Shown here piece by piece: positions 23,881 through 33,414 of a DNA stretch of 64,000 nucleotides. Numbering within the stretch: the stretch's first letter is position 1; the number at the start of each line of letters is the position of its first letter. The stretch is from NCBI RefSeq assembly GCF_039710355.1, contig NZ_JBDKWZ010000004.1, forward strand, positions 62,001-126,000, read 5' to 3'. The DNA is from Rapidithrix thailandica. GTDB lineage: Bacteria > Bacteroidota > Bacteroidia > Cytophagales > Flammeovirgaceae. The position numbers were made by a program, and so were the translations under genes. Below the pieces are notes generated by a model. It did not search any database. It had not been told where the DNA came from and saw nothing but the letters and a program-made list of their open reading frames with translations.

Positions 23881-26847
23881 TTATTCGGCCAATTGTACCA
23901 CCGGCAGTTGACTGATGGTACTGGGCTTTTGAGTGGTGGGGTGTTGTTTACCTTGTGTAAGCTCTTGCACTTTATCTGCTACAAACAAATCCAGTTCTCT
24001 GAGATAAACAATAAAATCCTTTTTGAAATCCGCCTCGCCTTTTTCCAAACCTTCTAACAAGGCCAAGGTAAAGGCGCCATGCCCCCAATCCGGATGTTCA
24101 AAGGAACTTTCCACCCCGGTAGAGGCTGACATGATAACCACCCCGTATTCATCGGAAGCCATCGTTCGCAACGCTTCGGTATTATCGCGTTTTGCAACAT
24201 TGGCTCCTAGCTGACCGCTGTTACAAGCATCCACAAACAACAAAACTTTTGAGGGTAAATTTCCTATTACTTCCGCAAAATGACTCCAATTCACTCCTGA
24301 GCGTTTTAGGTCGTAACTTTCTCCGTCATGGGGCAGAATAAAAAACTCCCCTTCCAGGTTGATGCCATGCGTAGCGATGAAAATCACCACCATATCGCTA
24401 GGGGTTGCTTGCTCTTCCAGCCATTTGAATTGCTTCAGGATGTTTTGTTGCGTGGCTTGCTCGTTGAGTAATTCTTTGGTGTAGATATGGTTGTACAAGC
24501 GTCCTCGTTGCTGTTGATACATTCGTGCCACCGCTTTTGCATCCGCATCGGCATAGGTAAGGTTATATTCGCTGTTTTTAAATTGAGATACCCCGATACT
24601 TAATAAATACAAGTTGGGTTTTTCAATATAATCCACTTCAAAGTCAGCAACATCAAAGGGTAATTCATCGGGGAATTCTCCTTCTTCTACCTCTGTATAT
24701 TTTGCGGTGGCAGGAGGAAGGTAATGAACTACCCGTTCATCGGAAGTCGTAGCCGCATGAATGTTTTTGGCAAACACTTGCAAACGGTTGCTGCGGTGTA
24801 CTAATTCAACTTCGTACTCCAAGAGCCGGTAATGGTCTGTGCTTTTAGAAGAAGGCTTGATACCCCGGCTGCTGTAAGTCCGGCCATTTACCAAGAGCTT
24901 TACTTGTTTGATTTTGCTGTCGGATGTGACGCGAGCTTGTATTTTTATTGTTTTATTGGACGTTTCATTATCGATGGCCGTAGGGAATAGCCATTCGATT
25001 TGAGGAGGTAAGGTATTGGTAATTTCCGGTTCGGCCACTAGTTGCTCAGGCTGTGTTGGTTGATATTGGGCAAAAGCATTTTCAAAGGATCCCGTCTGAA
25101 GTGTACGTTTTACCAATTCGGGATGGAAAAATTGCTTCCGGAAGGTATTGACCGGATAGAATTCCGCCAATTGTTGTAAGCCTTTGTTGATTTGCCAACC
25201 AATGTATTTTTCTCCCCCGGCCGAAGCGGCATAATATCCTTGCGGAGTCCAACAGACCCATTCATTGTCTGCCGCAATAAATAAGGTGGCCAGGTTTTCA
25301 GCTGTTTGAAGGTTCCATACTTTTACGGTTTGATCTCCACTGGCCGAATACAAATATTTGCCATCTTCGGAAACCGATACGGCCCAAACCTCGTCAGCAT
25401 GCCCGATGTATTCCCGTATCATCTGTCCTGCCTGGTCATAAAGCTTCAGGCTTGCTCCGCTACCTACTACAATTTGCCCTTTGGGGGTATAGGTATAGCA
25501 TCGCAAAATGCGGTCGGTATCGGGGTTATTTTGAATTTGGGCAGTGCTGCCGATTTGAAGTACATAGGCTTCGTCTTTTTTACGTTTAAGCGCCTTTCCT
25601 TGAAAGTTGGTTTCAACCCTTGTAAACTCCGGTGAATTGGGTTTTTCAGGGTGAAACGTGAGGGTAGCGAAGTCAAAGGTTTTTTCCAAAGGTCCTTTGC
25701 GGTTTTCCTTAGCACTTTCATTGGTTTGGCCAATGGCTATTTGTAAGCCTTTGCCGCGTGCTACCGACCAATTGGATTTCCCTTTACCCGTCATATGGGT
25801 AATGACCTGACGGGTATTGGCATTCCACACATAAATATCATAAGCTTCCCCTCCGGCTGTAGCAATGACTGATCGCAAATCATTTTTGTCTTGTTTGGCA
25901 AAAGCCCCTGCCGTGACGGTATTATCATGTTCGGTGAATTCTCCGGTTTTGAAGGCCAATGGCAGTTCATACAAGCCCACTTGCCCCCGGTTGGTGATGC
26001 CTACAATCTTTTGACTATCCGGAGAAAAAGACACATGGTAGATTTGACCGTGTAAATCTTCGATGACCAAGTCCAGCTTCCCTTCGGCATCCCAGAGGAT
26101 GATCCGCCCGTCATAGCCTCCGCTTGCAATGTATTTTCCATCGGGAGAAAAGGCCACGGATAAAACTCTGTCCTGATGGTCGTCCATCACTTTGGTAAGC
26201 CGGGCACTGCCCCAGTCTGCACTTATTTGCCAGAGACGAATGGTACCGTCCAAAGAGGCGGTGGCGACTTGTCTTCCGTCAGGGGCAACGGCCAGGTTAT
26301 ACACCGCAGCAGAATGCCCTTCTAAAGTCAGTTGGGCAGTGGGGGAAGAGTTGGTTGACAGGTTGGCAAGCGGCCAGATTTTAGCCGTTTTATCACCGCT
26401 CCCACTGATGAGGTATTGGCCGTTAGGAGAGAAAGCTAAATCCGTAATGACATTTTGATGCCCCTTTAATGCTGAGACTTGTTTGCGGGTTTGCAAATCA
26501 ATAATGCGAATTTCGTTATTAGAAGAATATCCTCCAATCGCCAACAAACGGTCATCTGAAGAAAGCGCAGCGGCATTCAGCTTCCCTATAGGGCCTTCAC
26601 CGATGGAAGACCGAAGTGTTGCGACCAAATCTCCGGTGGAAGTATTCCATATTCGGAGCGTTTTGTCTTCTGAAACGGAGATTAACCGCTTGCGGTCGGC
26701 TGTGAAAACCACATCCCGTACCCTGGCCGAATGTCCTTGAGGATCAATGACCAAAACAGGTTGCTCCTGGGCTTGAGTACTCAGAAAAGATAACAGGGGT
26801 AGGAGAATAAGCAAAAGCTTTTGCATAGAACTCAGTTTATTCATCAT
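23881..26847 (-). CDS. Exported WD40-repeat protein with C-terminal caspase-like (C14) peptidase
   Basis: This 988-residue protein starts with a signal peptide (about residues 1-26, ending in STQAQ). Residues of about 30-560 hold WD40 repeats (many copies of the pattern SPDGKYIASGG...TVKVWNLQT), predicting one or two beta-propellers. A beta-sandwich-like linker at 610-710 precedes a peptidase C14 domain (about 745-960) with the catalytic His at 827 (FIATHG) and Cys at 875 (VDACNSGQ). Bacterial caspase homologues cleave after basic or acidic residues and may act in signalling or cell death. Export to the periplasm or surface is unusual compared with eukaryotic metacaspases, but exported caspase-WD40 proteins are known from Bacteroidota and Cyanobacteria. 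It stands next to three VWA proteins on the same strand with about 230 bases between, so a joint function is possible but unproven. Confidence 0.9.
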   Translation of the reverse strand: MMNKLSSMQKLLLILLPLLSFLSTQAQEQPVLVIDPQGHSARVRDVVFTADRKRLISVSEDKTLRIWNTSTGDLVATLRSSIGEGPIGKLNAAALSSDDRLLAIGGYSSNNEIRIIDLQTRKQVSALKGHQNVITDLAFSPNGQYLISGSGDKTAKIWPLANLSTNSSPTAQLTLEGHSAAVYNLAVAPDGRQVATASLDGTIRLWQISADWGSARLTKVMDDHQDRVLSVAFSPDGKYIASGGYDGRIILWDAEGKLDLVIEDLHGQIYHVSFSPDSQKIVGITNRGQVGLYELPLAFKTGEFTEHDNTVTAGAFAKQDKNDLRSVIATAGGEAYDIYVWNANTRQVITHMTGKGKSNWSVARGKGLQIAIGQTNESAKENRKGPLEKTFDFATLTFHPEKPNSPEFTRVETNFQGKALKRKKDEAYVLQIGSTAQIQNNPDTDRILRCYTYTPKGQIVVGSGASLKLYDQAGQMIREYIGHADEVWAVSVSEDGKYLYSASGDQTVKVWNLQTAENLATLFIAADNEWVCWTPQGYYAASAGGEKYIGWQINKGLQQLAEFYPVNTFRKQFFHPELVKRTLQTGSFENAFAQYQPTQPEQLVAEPEITNTLPPQIEWLFPTAIDNETSNKTIKIQARVTSDSKIKQVKLLVNGRTYSSRGIKPSSKSTDHYRLLEYEVELVHRSNRLQVFAKNIHAATTSDERVVHYLPPATAKYTEVEEGEFPDELPFDVADFEVDYIEKPNLYLLSIGVSQFKNSEYNLTYADADAKAVARMYQQQRGRLYNHIYTKELLNEQATQQNILKQFKWLEEQATPSDMVVIFIATHGINLEGEFFILPHDGESYDLKRSGVNWSHFAEVIGNLPSKVLLFVDACNSGQLGANVAKRDNTEALRTMASDEYGVVIMSASTGVESSFEHPDWGHGAFTLALLEGLEKGEADFKKDFIVYLRELDLFVADKVQELTQGKQHPTTQKPSTISQLPVVQLAE

Positions 26848-27075
26848 TTAGTTATTAGGTGTATTTATCCAAAGATGAGGGATTTTCAATGTATATCAAA
26901 GTCATAAGAGTTCTACGAAGAAAATGAAAATCGGTTATCAGATTTTCCGCTTGCTTGTTTTATAAAGTACTTATTTTTACGAAAAGAAAAGTGTCCTTTA
27001 TAAAAGCCGGCTTTCTCTGATAACCGATGAGAATGTTCTCATTGAATTACTTCACAACAGGTTGTTGAAAGCGTT

Positions 27076-28980
27076 TTATTTTCTACCAATCAGTATTTCG
27101 GAAGCTTGTACCAGTTGGATAAATTCGGCCCGGTAGCCTTCTTTGTCCTCTCCTTTGGCTTTTTGGGCAAGTTGAAGCACATTAGGATAACTGGCTTGTG
27201 CTTTGAATTCCGAATCCCTTAACAACAATCCGAATTCGGCTACTGCAGCAGAGAAACGGAAGTTGTCGGAAGTCTTGTCCAGGCTCAGGGGCTTGTCTTT
27301 TAAAGTTTGTACAATCAAGCGACTTTTGTCTTCCTCGGGCTTTTTGTACCGGAACTTAACGGTTAACAACTCACGGGAATTGGACGCTTTGGTTTTTTCC
27401 GTTTTCTGATATTTCAAATCGTCTACTTTTTTCAAAAATTCCGATTCCACCCCCACGGGGATGATTTCATACAAAGCGGTAACGGTATGGCCGGCCCCGA
27501 GTTCTCCTGCATCTTTTTTGTCGTCATTGAAATCTTCGTCTTTCAACATGCGGTTTTCATAGCCGATCAAGCGGTAAGCCTGTACTTTATTGGGATTGAA
27601 TTCCACCTGGATTTTTACATCTTTGGCGATGGTAAACAAGGTAGCGCGCATCTCGGTGACAAACACTTTTTTTGCTTCTTTGAAATTGTCGATATAGAAG
27701 TAATTGCCGTTGCCTGCATTGGAAATTTGCTCCATGCGTCCGTCTTTGTAGTTGCCCATGCCCAAGCCTGTGATGGTGAGGTAAATGCCGTCTTTCCGCT
27801 TTTCTTCGATCATATCGACCAAAGCGGCCGTGGAACTGGTTCCTACGTTAAAGTCCCCGTCAGTAGCCAGGATGACCCGGTTGTTGCCGTTTTCGATGAG
27901 GTTTTTCTTGGCAATTTTATAGGCCAGTTCGATTCCGGCACCGCCAGCGGTAGATCCTCCAGCCTCTAACTGGTCGAGAGCGGCAAAGATTTTTTCCTTT
28001 TCGGAGGCAGGGGTAGAAGGCAATACTTCCCCGGCGGCTCCGGCATACACCACAATGGCGACCCGGTCTTTTTCACTCAGTTGGTCGACCAGCAATTTCA
28101 AAGAAGATTTGAGCAAAGGCAATTTGTTGGCATCGCTCATGGAACCGCTCACATCCAGGAGGAAGACCAGGTTACAAGCTTGCAAATTGTCGTAATCGAG
28201 TTTTTTTCCTTGTAGTCCGATATGGACGAGTTGGTGTTTTTCATTCCAAGGTGCGGGAGCAATTTCCGTGGTGATAGAAAAGGGGTGTTCTCCTTGCGGG
28301 TTAGGATACTCGTAATCAAAGTAGTTGATCATCTCTTCAATGCGCACAACGTCTTTATGAGGTTTTTGCCCGTTGTTGAGCATTCTGCGTAAGTTGGAGT
28401 AAGAAGCAGCATCCACATCGATGGAAAAAGTAGACAAAGGTTTGTGTAAAGGATTGTGGAAGATATTTTCATTGATTTGATCGTATTCTTCCGTGTTAAA
28501 GTTCTCTCTATAAGGCTCCGGTGCCGGCATTCCGGCAACTTTACCAGAGATCGAATAATTTAAGGCTTTTTTTTCAAGCCGGAGAGGGGCTGCCATATCC
28601 ATTTCCTCTACAGGTTCCTCTACGACTTCTATGATTTCCTCATCCTCTACAACTTCTATGATTTCCACATCCTCTACGATTTCTATGATTTCTACAGACA
28701 ACCGGACATTTATGGTGGACTGTTGTTTCACTTGGACTTCTTTGGTTTGATAGCCTGATAAAGAGAATGTTAAGGTAATACTGCCTTCCGGGATTTTCAA
28801 TGCGTATTTGCCATTGAGGTCTGTACGAGTGCCTTTGGTAGTTCCTTTTACCAGAATATGTACTCCGGAAATAGGTTTTCCGCTTTCTGTATCGGTTACT
28901 TGGCCGGTGATGGTCCGGTCAAAGGAAAATCCCAGTTGAGAGAAGGCCAATAAGCTTATGAATACAATGATATTTTTCAT
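27076..28980 (-). CDS. VWA (YfbK-like) protein 1 with carboxypeptidase-regulatory N-terminus and acidic repeats
   Basis: This 634-residue exported protein has a signal peptide (residues 1-19), then a CarboxypepD_reg-like domain (about 20-95, with GQVTDTESGKPISGVHILVKG) and an acidic repeat region (IIEVVEDEE units). Next comes the YfbK/VWA core: an N-terminal DUF3520-associated segment containing FSIDVDAASYSNLRRML, a VWA domain with the MIDAS motif DVSGSMSD, the STAGG loop and ATDGDFN, and a DUF3520 C-terminus. The VWA fold binds a metal and a partner protein. It is the most downstream of three tandem paralogues. From the NTEEYD...NPLHKPLSTFS region onward it is almost identical to the other two. 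Such exported VWA proteins are common in Bacteroidota, and their role is not defined. Confidence 0.88.
   Translation of the reverse strand: MKNIIVFISLLAFSQLGFSFDRTITGQVTDTESGKPISGVHILVKGTTKGTRTDLNGKYALKIPEGSITLTFSLSGYQTKEVQVKQQSTINVRLSVEIIEIVEDVEIIEVVEDEEIIEVVEEPVEEMDMAAPLRLEKKALNYSISGKVAGMPAPEPYRENFNTEEYDQINENIFHNPLHKPLSTFSIDVDAASYSNLRRMLNNGQKPHKDVVRIEEMINYFDYEYPNPQGEHPFSITTEIAPAPWNEKHQLVHIGLQGKKLDYDNLQACNLVFLLDVSGSMSDANKLPLLKSSLKLLVDQLSEKDRVAIVVYAGAAGEVLPSTPASEKEKIFAALDQLEAGGSTAGGAGIELAYKIAKKNLIENGNNRVILATDGDFNVGTSSTAALVDMIEEKRKDGIYLTITGLGMGNYKDGRMEQISNAGNGNYFYIDNFKEAKKVFVTEMRATLFTIAKDVKIQVEFNPNKVQAYRLIGYENRMLKDEDFNDDKKDAGELGAGHTVTALYEIIPVGVESEFLKKVDDLKYQKTEKTKASNSRELLTVKFRYKKPEEDKSRLIVQTLKDKPLSLDKTSDNFRFSAAVAEFGLLLRDSEFKAQASYPNVLQLAQKAKGEDKEGYRAEFIQLVQASEILIGRK
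28622..28694 (-). repeat. 27-bp tandem repeat coding the acidic linker of VWA protein 1
   Basis: Two full 27-base units at 28622-28648 and 28649-28675, followed by a partial third unit, encode nine-residue acidic units like EVVEDEEII. The repeats keep the reading frame, so they may expand and shrink without breaking the gene. The other two paralogues lack them. Confidence 0.8.
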
Positions 28981-29202
28981 AACAGTTTCAGTTTTTTTCT
29001 TATAGGATGCAGGTGGGGAAGAGATTCCATAAACAAATGCTGTTTTTTATGATAAAAAATATCTTTTTGACTTTAATAGGTTTATTATCATTTATTTAAA
29101 TATTGAATGCTTTTACTTAGAAAAAAAGTAACCCCCTCAAGGAAATTTGACCTTGAAGGGGTAAAACGTTTAATGCTTTTATCGGATAATTGTTGTTGGC
29201 TC

Positions 29203-30762
29203 TTACTTTTTTACCACCAGCATTTCGGAGGCTTGTACCAACTGGATAAATTCAGTCCGGTAGCCTTCTTTGTCCTCTCCTTTGGCTCCCCGGGCAAGTT
29301 GGAGCACATTTGAATAGCTGGCTTGTGCTTTGAATTCCGAATCCCTTAACAACAATCCGAATTGGGCCACTGCTGCAGAGAAACGGAAATTGTCAGAAGT
29401 CTTGTCAAGGCTCAGGGGCTTGTCTTTTAAGGTTTGTACAATCAAGCGACTTTTGTCTTCCTCGGGCTTTTTGTACCGGAACTTGACTGTGAGCAATTCG
29501 TCAGAGTCAGAGACTTGAGTGGCTTCTGTTTTCTGATATTTCAAATCGTCTACTTTTTTCAAAAATTCCGATTCCACCCCCACGGGGATGATTTCATACA
29601 AAGCGGTAACGGTATGGCCGGCCCCGAGTTCTCCCGCGTCTTTTTTGTCATCATTGAAATCTTCGTCTTTCAACATGCGGTTTTCATAGCCGATCAAGCG
29701 GTAAGCCTGTACTTTATTGGGATTGAATTCCACCTGGATTTTTACATCTTTGGCGATGGTAAACAAGGTAGCGCGCATCTCGGTGACAAACACTTTTTTT
29801 GCTTCTTTGAAATTGTCGATATAGAAGTAGTTGCCGTTGCCTGCATTGGAAATTTGCTCCATGCGTCCGTCTTTGTAGTTGCCCATGCCCAAGCCTGTGA
29901 TGGTGAGGTAAATGCCGTCTTTTCGCTTTTCTTCGATCATATCGACCAAAGCGGCTGTGGAACTGGTTCCTACGTTAAAGTCCCCGTCAGTGGCCAGGAT
30001 GACCCGGTTGTTACCATTCTCGATGAGGTTTTTCTTGGCAATTTTATAGGCCAGTTCGATTCCGTCACCGCCAGCGGTAGATCCTCCGGCTTGTAGTTGG
30101 TCGAGAGCGGCAAAGATTTTTTCCTTTTCGGAGGCAGGGGTAGAAGGCAATACTTCCCCGGCAGCTCCGGCATATACCACAATGGCGACCCGGTCTTTTT
30201 CACTCAGTTGGTCGACCAGCAATTTCAAAGAAGATTTGAGCAAAGGCAACTTGTTGGTATCGCTCATGGAACCGCTCACATCCAAGAGAAAGACCAGGTT
30301 ACAAGCTTGCAAATTGTCATAATCGAGTTTTTTCCCTTGTAGTCCGATATGGACGAGTTGGTGTTTTTCATTCCAGGGGGCAGGGGCCATTTCCGTGGTG
30401 ATAGAGAAGGGATGTTCACCTTGCGGGTTGGGGTACTCGTAATCAAAGTAGTTGATCATCTCTTCAATGCGCACAACGTCTTTGTGAGGTTTTTGCCCGT
30501 TGTTGAGCATTCTGCGTAAGTTGGAGTAAGAAGCGGCATCCACATCGATGGAAAAAGTAGACAAAGGTTTGTGTAAAGGATTGTGGAAGATATTTTCTTT
30601 AATCTTGTCGTACTCTTCTGTATTTGAAGGTTCGTTGTAATATGGTTCTGCTTCAGCGACTTGAGGGGCATGCATGGAACGGTGACGGTGATCTCCACAG
30701 GAAAATAATAAACAAGACATCACAATTCCTACAAGCCAAAGTGCATATGTTTTCATATTCAA
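29203..30762 (-). CDS. VWA (YfbK-like) protein 2, lipoprotein form
   Basis: This 519-residue paralogue has no regulatory domain. It starts with a lipoprotein signal (VMSCLLFSCGD, lipobox Cys near residue 22), then a short linker, and at about residue 48 enters the same core as its neighbours: the pre-VWA segment, the VWA domain with DVSGSMSD and ATDGDFN, and the DUF3520 C-terminus. It is thus anchored by lipid rather than released. Only scattered codons differ from the copies on both sides, including long exactly matching stretches, which points to recent duplication or ongoing gene conversion. It lies 222 bases from VWA protein 1 and 125 bases from VWA protein 3, same strand. Confidence 0.88.
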   Translation of the reverse strand: MNMKTYALWLVGIVMSCLLFSCGDHRHRSMHAPQVAEAEPYYNEPSNTEEYDKIKENIFHNPLHKPLSTFSIDVDAASYSNLRRMLNNGQKPHKDVVRIEEMINYFDYEYPNPQGEHPFSITTEMAPAPWNEKHQLVHIGLQGKKLDYDNLQACNLVFLLDVSGSMSDTNKLPLLKSSLKLLVDQLSEKDRVAIVVYAGAAGEVLPSTPASEKEKIFAALDQLQAGGSTAGGDGIELAYKIAKKNLIENGNNRVILATDGDFNVGTSSTAALVDMIEEKRKDGIYLTITGLGMGNYKDGRMEQISNAGNGNYFYIDNFKEAKKVFVTEMRATLFTIAKDVKIQVEFNPNKVQAYRLIGYENRMLKDEDFNDDKKDAGELGAGHTVTALYEIIPVGVESEFLKKVDDLKYQKTEATQVSDSDELLTVKFRYKKPEEDKSRLIVQTLKDKPLSLDKTSDNFRFSAAVAQFGLLLRDSEFKAQASYSNVLQLARGAKGEDKEGYRTEFIQLVQASEMLVVKK

Positions 30763-30887
30763 TGGTTTACTAATAAGTATTTAAATGATTTTTAATAAAG
30801 TTTAAGTGGAAGAAACGACTTGTTGTAAATATGAAATATGCATTTCATTTACAACAAGCAGTTCTCCATGGTATAAGAATAAAAGCG

Positions 30888-32765
30888 TTACTTTTTGCCC
30901 ATTAACGATTCTGAGGATCTAACCAATTGGATAAATTCGGCCCGGTAGCCTTCTTTGTCCTCTCCTTTGGCTTTTTGGGCAAGTTGAAGCACATTAGAAT
31001 AGCTGGCTTGTGCTTTGAATTCCGAATCCCTTAGCAACAATCCGAATTGGGCCACTGCTGCAGAGAAACGGAAGTTGTCGGAAGTCTTGTCAAGGCTCAG
31101 GGGCTTGTCTTCCAGCGTTTGTACAATCAAGCGACTTTTGTCTTCCTCGGGCTTTTTGTACCGGAACTTGACTGTGAGCAATTCGTCAGAGTCAGAGACT
31201 TGAGTGGCTTCTGTTTTCTGATATTTCAAATCGTCTACTTTTTTCAAAAATTCCGATTCCACCCCCACGGGGATGATTTCATACAAAGCGGTAACGGTAT
31301 GGCCGGCTCCGAGTTCTCCCGCGTCTTTTTTGTCGTCATTGAAATCTTCGTCTTTCAACATGCGGTTTTCATAGCCGATCAAGCGGTAAGCCTGTACTTT
31401 ATTGGGATTGAACTCCACCTGGATTTTTACATCTTTGGCGATGGTAAACAAGGTAGCGCGCATCTCGGTGACAAACACTTTTTTTGCTTCTTTGAAATTG
31501 TCGATATAGAAGTAGTTGCCGTTGCCCGCATTGGAGATTTGCTCCATGCGTCCGTCTTTGTAGTTGCCCATGCCCAAGCCTGTGATGGTGAGGTAAATGC
31601 CGTCTTTCCGCTTTTCTTCGATCATATCGACCAAAGCGGCCGTGGAACTGGTTCCTACGTTAAAGTCCCCGTCAGTAGCCAGGATGACCCGGTTGTTGCC
31701 GTTTTCGATGAGGTTTTTCTTGGCAATTTTATAGGCCAGTTTTATCCCGTTACCGCCAGCGGTAGATCCTCCGGCTTGTAGTTGGTCGAGAGCGGCAAAG
31801 ATTTTTTCCTTTTCGGAGGCAGGGGTAGAAGGCAATACTTCCCCGGCAGCTCCGGCATACACCACAATGGCGACCCGGTCTTTTTCACTCAGTTGGTCGA
31901 CCAGCAGTTTCAAAGAAGATTTGAGCAAAGGCAATTTGTTGGTATCGCTCATGGAACCGCTCACATCCAAGAGAAAGACCAGGTTACAAGCTTGCAAATT
32001 GTCATAATCGAGTTTTTTTCCTTGTAGTCCGATATGGACGAGTTGGTGCTTTTCATTCCAGGGGGCAGGGGCCATTTCCGTGGTGATAGAAAAGGGGTGT
32101 TCTCCTTGCGGGTTAGGGTACTCGTAATCAAAGTAGTTGATCATCTCTTCAATGCGCACAACGTCTTTATGAGGTTTTTGCCCGTTGTTGAGCATTCTGC
32201 GTAAGTTGGAGTAAGAAGCAGCATCCACATCGATGGAAAAAGTAGACAAAGGTTTGTGTAAAGGATTGTGGAAGATATTTTCATTGATTTGATCGTATTC
32301 TTCCGTATTCAATTTTTCTACGTAAGGTTCATAGCTTTGGTTCGTTGACGGGGGGGTATACGATGCATTACCCCTGCTCCGTACTTTACTTCTTTTATTG
32401 CTACGTTTACTCTTACTTCTGTATTTACGAGAAGAGCCGGCCGACATGACAACAACTTCTTCGAGTTCTTGAGTATCCGGTTCTAATACCACATTCACCT
32501 CCGTCCGGTCACCAACTTCTACTTCTTTGGTCTGAAAACCAACGAAAGAGATCACTAGAGTGGAAATGTATTCGGGGATAGTTAATTTATATTCACCATT
32601 GACATCGGTAACAGTTCCTATTGTAGTGCCTTGAGCCACAATATTTACTCCCGGAAGTGGTGTACTGTCTTCGCTGTTAATAACTTGCCCCTGGATGGTT
32701 CGTTCCGTGGCAAAGCCTAGTTGACTTAGCGTAATAAGGGTAATGAAGAGTATGAAGTTTCTCAT
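30888..32765 (-). CDS. VWA (YfbK-like) protein 3 with carboxypeptidase-regulatory N-terminus
   Basis: This 625-residue paralogue has a signal peptide (residues 1-19) and a CarboxypepD_reg-like domain (GQVINSEDSTPLPGVNIVAQG) of the type found at the start of SusC/TonB proteins. It ends in ELEEVVVMSAG, which resembles a TonB-box-like junction. A very basic Ser/Lys/Arg linker (about residues 110-130, RKYRSKSKRSNKRSKVRS) follows, and then the shared VWA core with its intact MIDAS and the DUF3520 end. The linker is basic here, acidic in paralogue 1, and nearly absent in paralogue 2. This suggests that the conserved core is presented on different surfaces or bound to different partners. It is the most upstream of the three. 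Confidence 0.88.
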   Translation of the reverse strand: MRNFILFITLITLSQLGFATERTIQGQVINSEDSTPLPGVNIVAQGTTIGTVTDVNGEYKLTIPEYISTLVISFVGFQTKEVEVGDRTEVNVVLEPDTQELEEVVVMSAGSSRKYRSKSKRSNKRSKVRSRGNASYTPPSTNQSYEPYVEKLNTEEYDQINENIFHNPLHKPLSTFSIDVDAASYSNLRRMLNNGQKPHKDVVRIEEMINYFDYEYPNPQGEHPFSITTEMAPAPWNEKHQLVHIGLQGKKLDYDNLQACNLVFLLDVSGSMSDTNKLPLLKSSLKLLVDQLSEKDRVAIVVYAGAAGEVLPSTPASEKEKIFAALDQLQAGGSTAGGNGIKLAYKIAKKNLIENGNNRVILATDGDFNVGTSSTAALVDMIEEKRKDGIYLTITGLGMGNYKDGRMEQISNAGNGNYFYIDNFKEAKKVFVTEMRATLFTIAKDVKIQVEFNPNKVQAYRLIGYENRMLKDEDFNDDKKDAGELGAGHTVTALYEIIPVGVESEFLKKVDDLKYQKTEATQVSDSDELLTVKFRYKKPEEDKSRLIVQTLEDKPLSLDKTSDNFRFSAAVAQFGLLLRDSEFKAQASYSNVLQLAQKAKGEDKEGYRAEFIQLVRSSESLMGKK

Positions 32766-33414
32766 AGTTGGTAAGGTTTTTTCTTATGGGATGCCCTTCG
32801 GGAAAGGATTCCATAAAAAGGTTGATTTTTTTTTAAACTATTTTTAGTTGGGGAAAGAAATAGCGAATCTCTAATCATGGGAAATACAAAAATACCGGAA
32901 GAAGCCAATACAAACCGGGCGTGTATTTACTTCTTCCGTCAGGGTATTTACAAAACTGAGGATTTACATATTTGCCAACTATCAGGCATTAATTTAAATT
33001 ATTTTCTTGTAAAATTACCATGTATTAGTTGGTTTTTTATTGTCGGAAATACTTGAAGCTATGTATTGTCCTATCCGTTAAGGTCTTTGTTGGTTTTTCT
33101 TGTTGTGTTTTTTAGCGACTTTTAGTCAAGGCCGGTAGAAAACTCTATTTTCTGAAAACCTCTTTCTTAACCCAGGAGTCTATGCGAACTTTAGGATCCG
33201 GTAGTTCACTAGAATGAAGTGAAAGAATATTTACTGAGAGAAAAGATGAAGCCCATCGGGTACCTATTATTTAAATGAAAAGAAGGAATTGGTGACTGTT
33301 GAAGACCGGGGAAACAGTAAGCCTGCCTATTGTGAAAGGAGTCCAAAGAGAATGTCAGAGAATTATCTTAATTTCACCATTCAAATTTATATTCAACCTA
33401 ATACCTAAGTTAAA
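32766..33414. other. 649-base non-coding region between VWA cluster and sulfatase
   Basis: This region separates divergently transcribed genes. Next to VWA protein 3 it holds a leader hairpin with TTATGG/CCATAA and an inner CCC-TTC-GGG, at about 32784-32816. A related but weaker version lies in front of VWA protein 1. I see no gene in the rest. Confidence 0.5.

Noticed and set aside
28616..28700. Short repeats suggestive of a CRISPR array
   Set aside because: The units are contiguous with no spacers and lie in frame inside a coding sequence. No CRISPR-like array or cas gene occurs in the window.
31047..31781. Long antisense reading frames (244, 220 and 160 codons) opposite the VWA cores
   Set aside because: They occur at the same place in all three paralogues because the sense sequence is nearly identical, and they show no recognisable protein features. 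They are shadows of the VWA genes.
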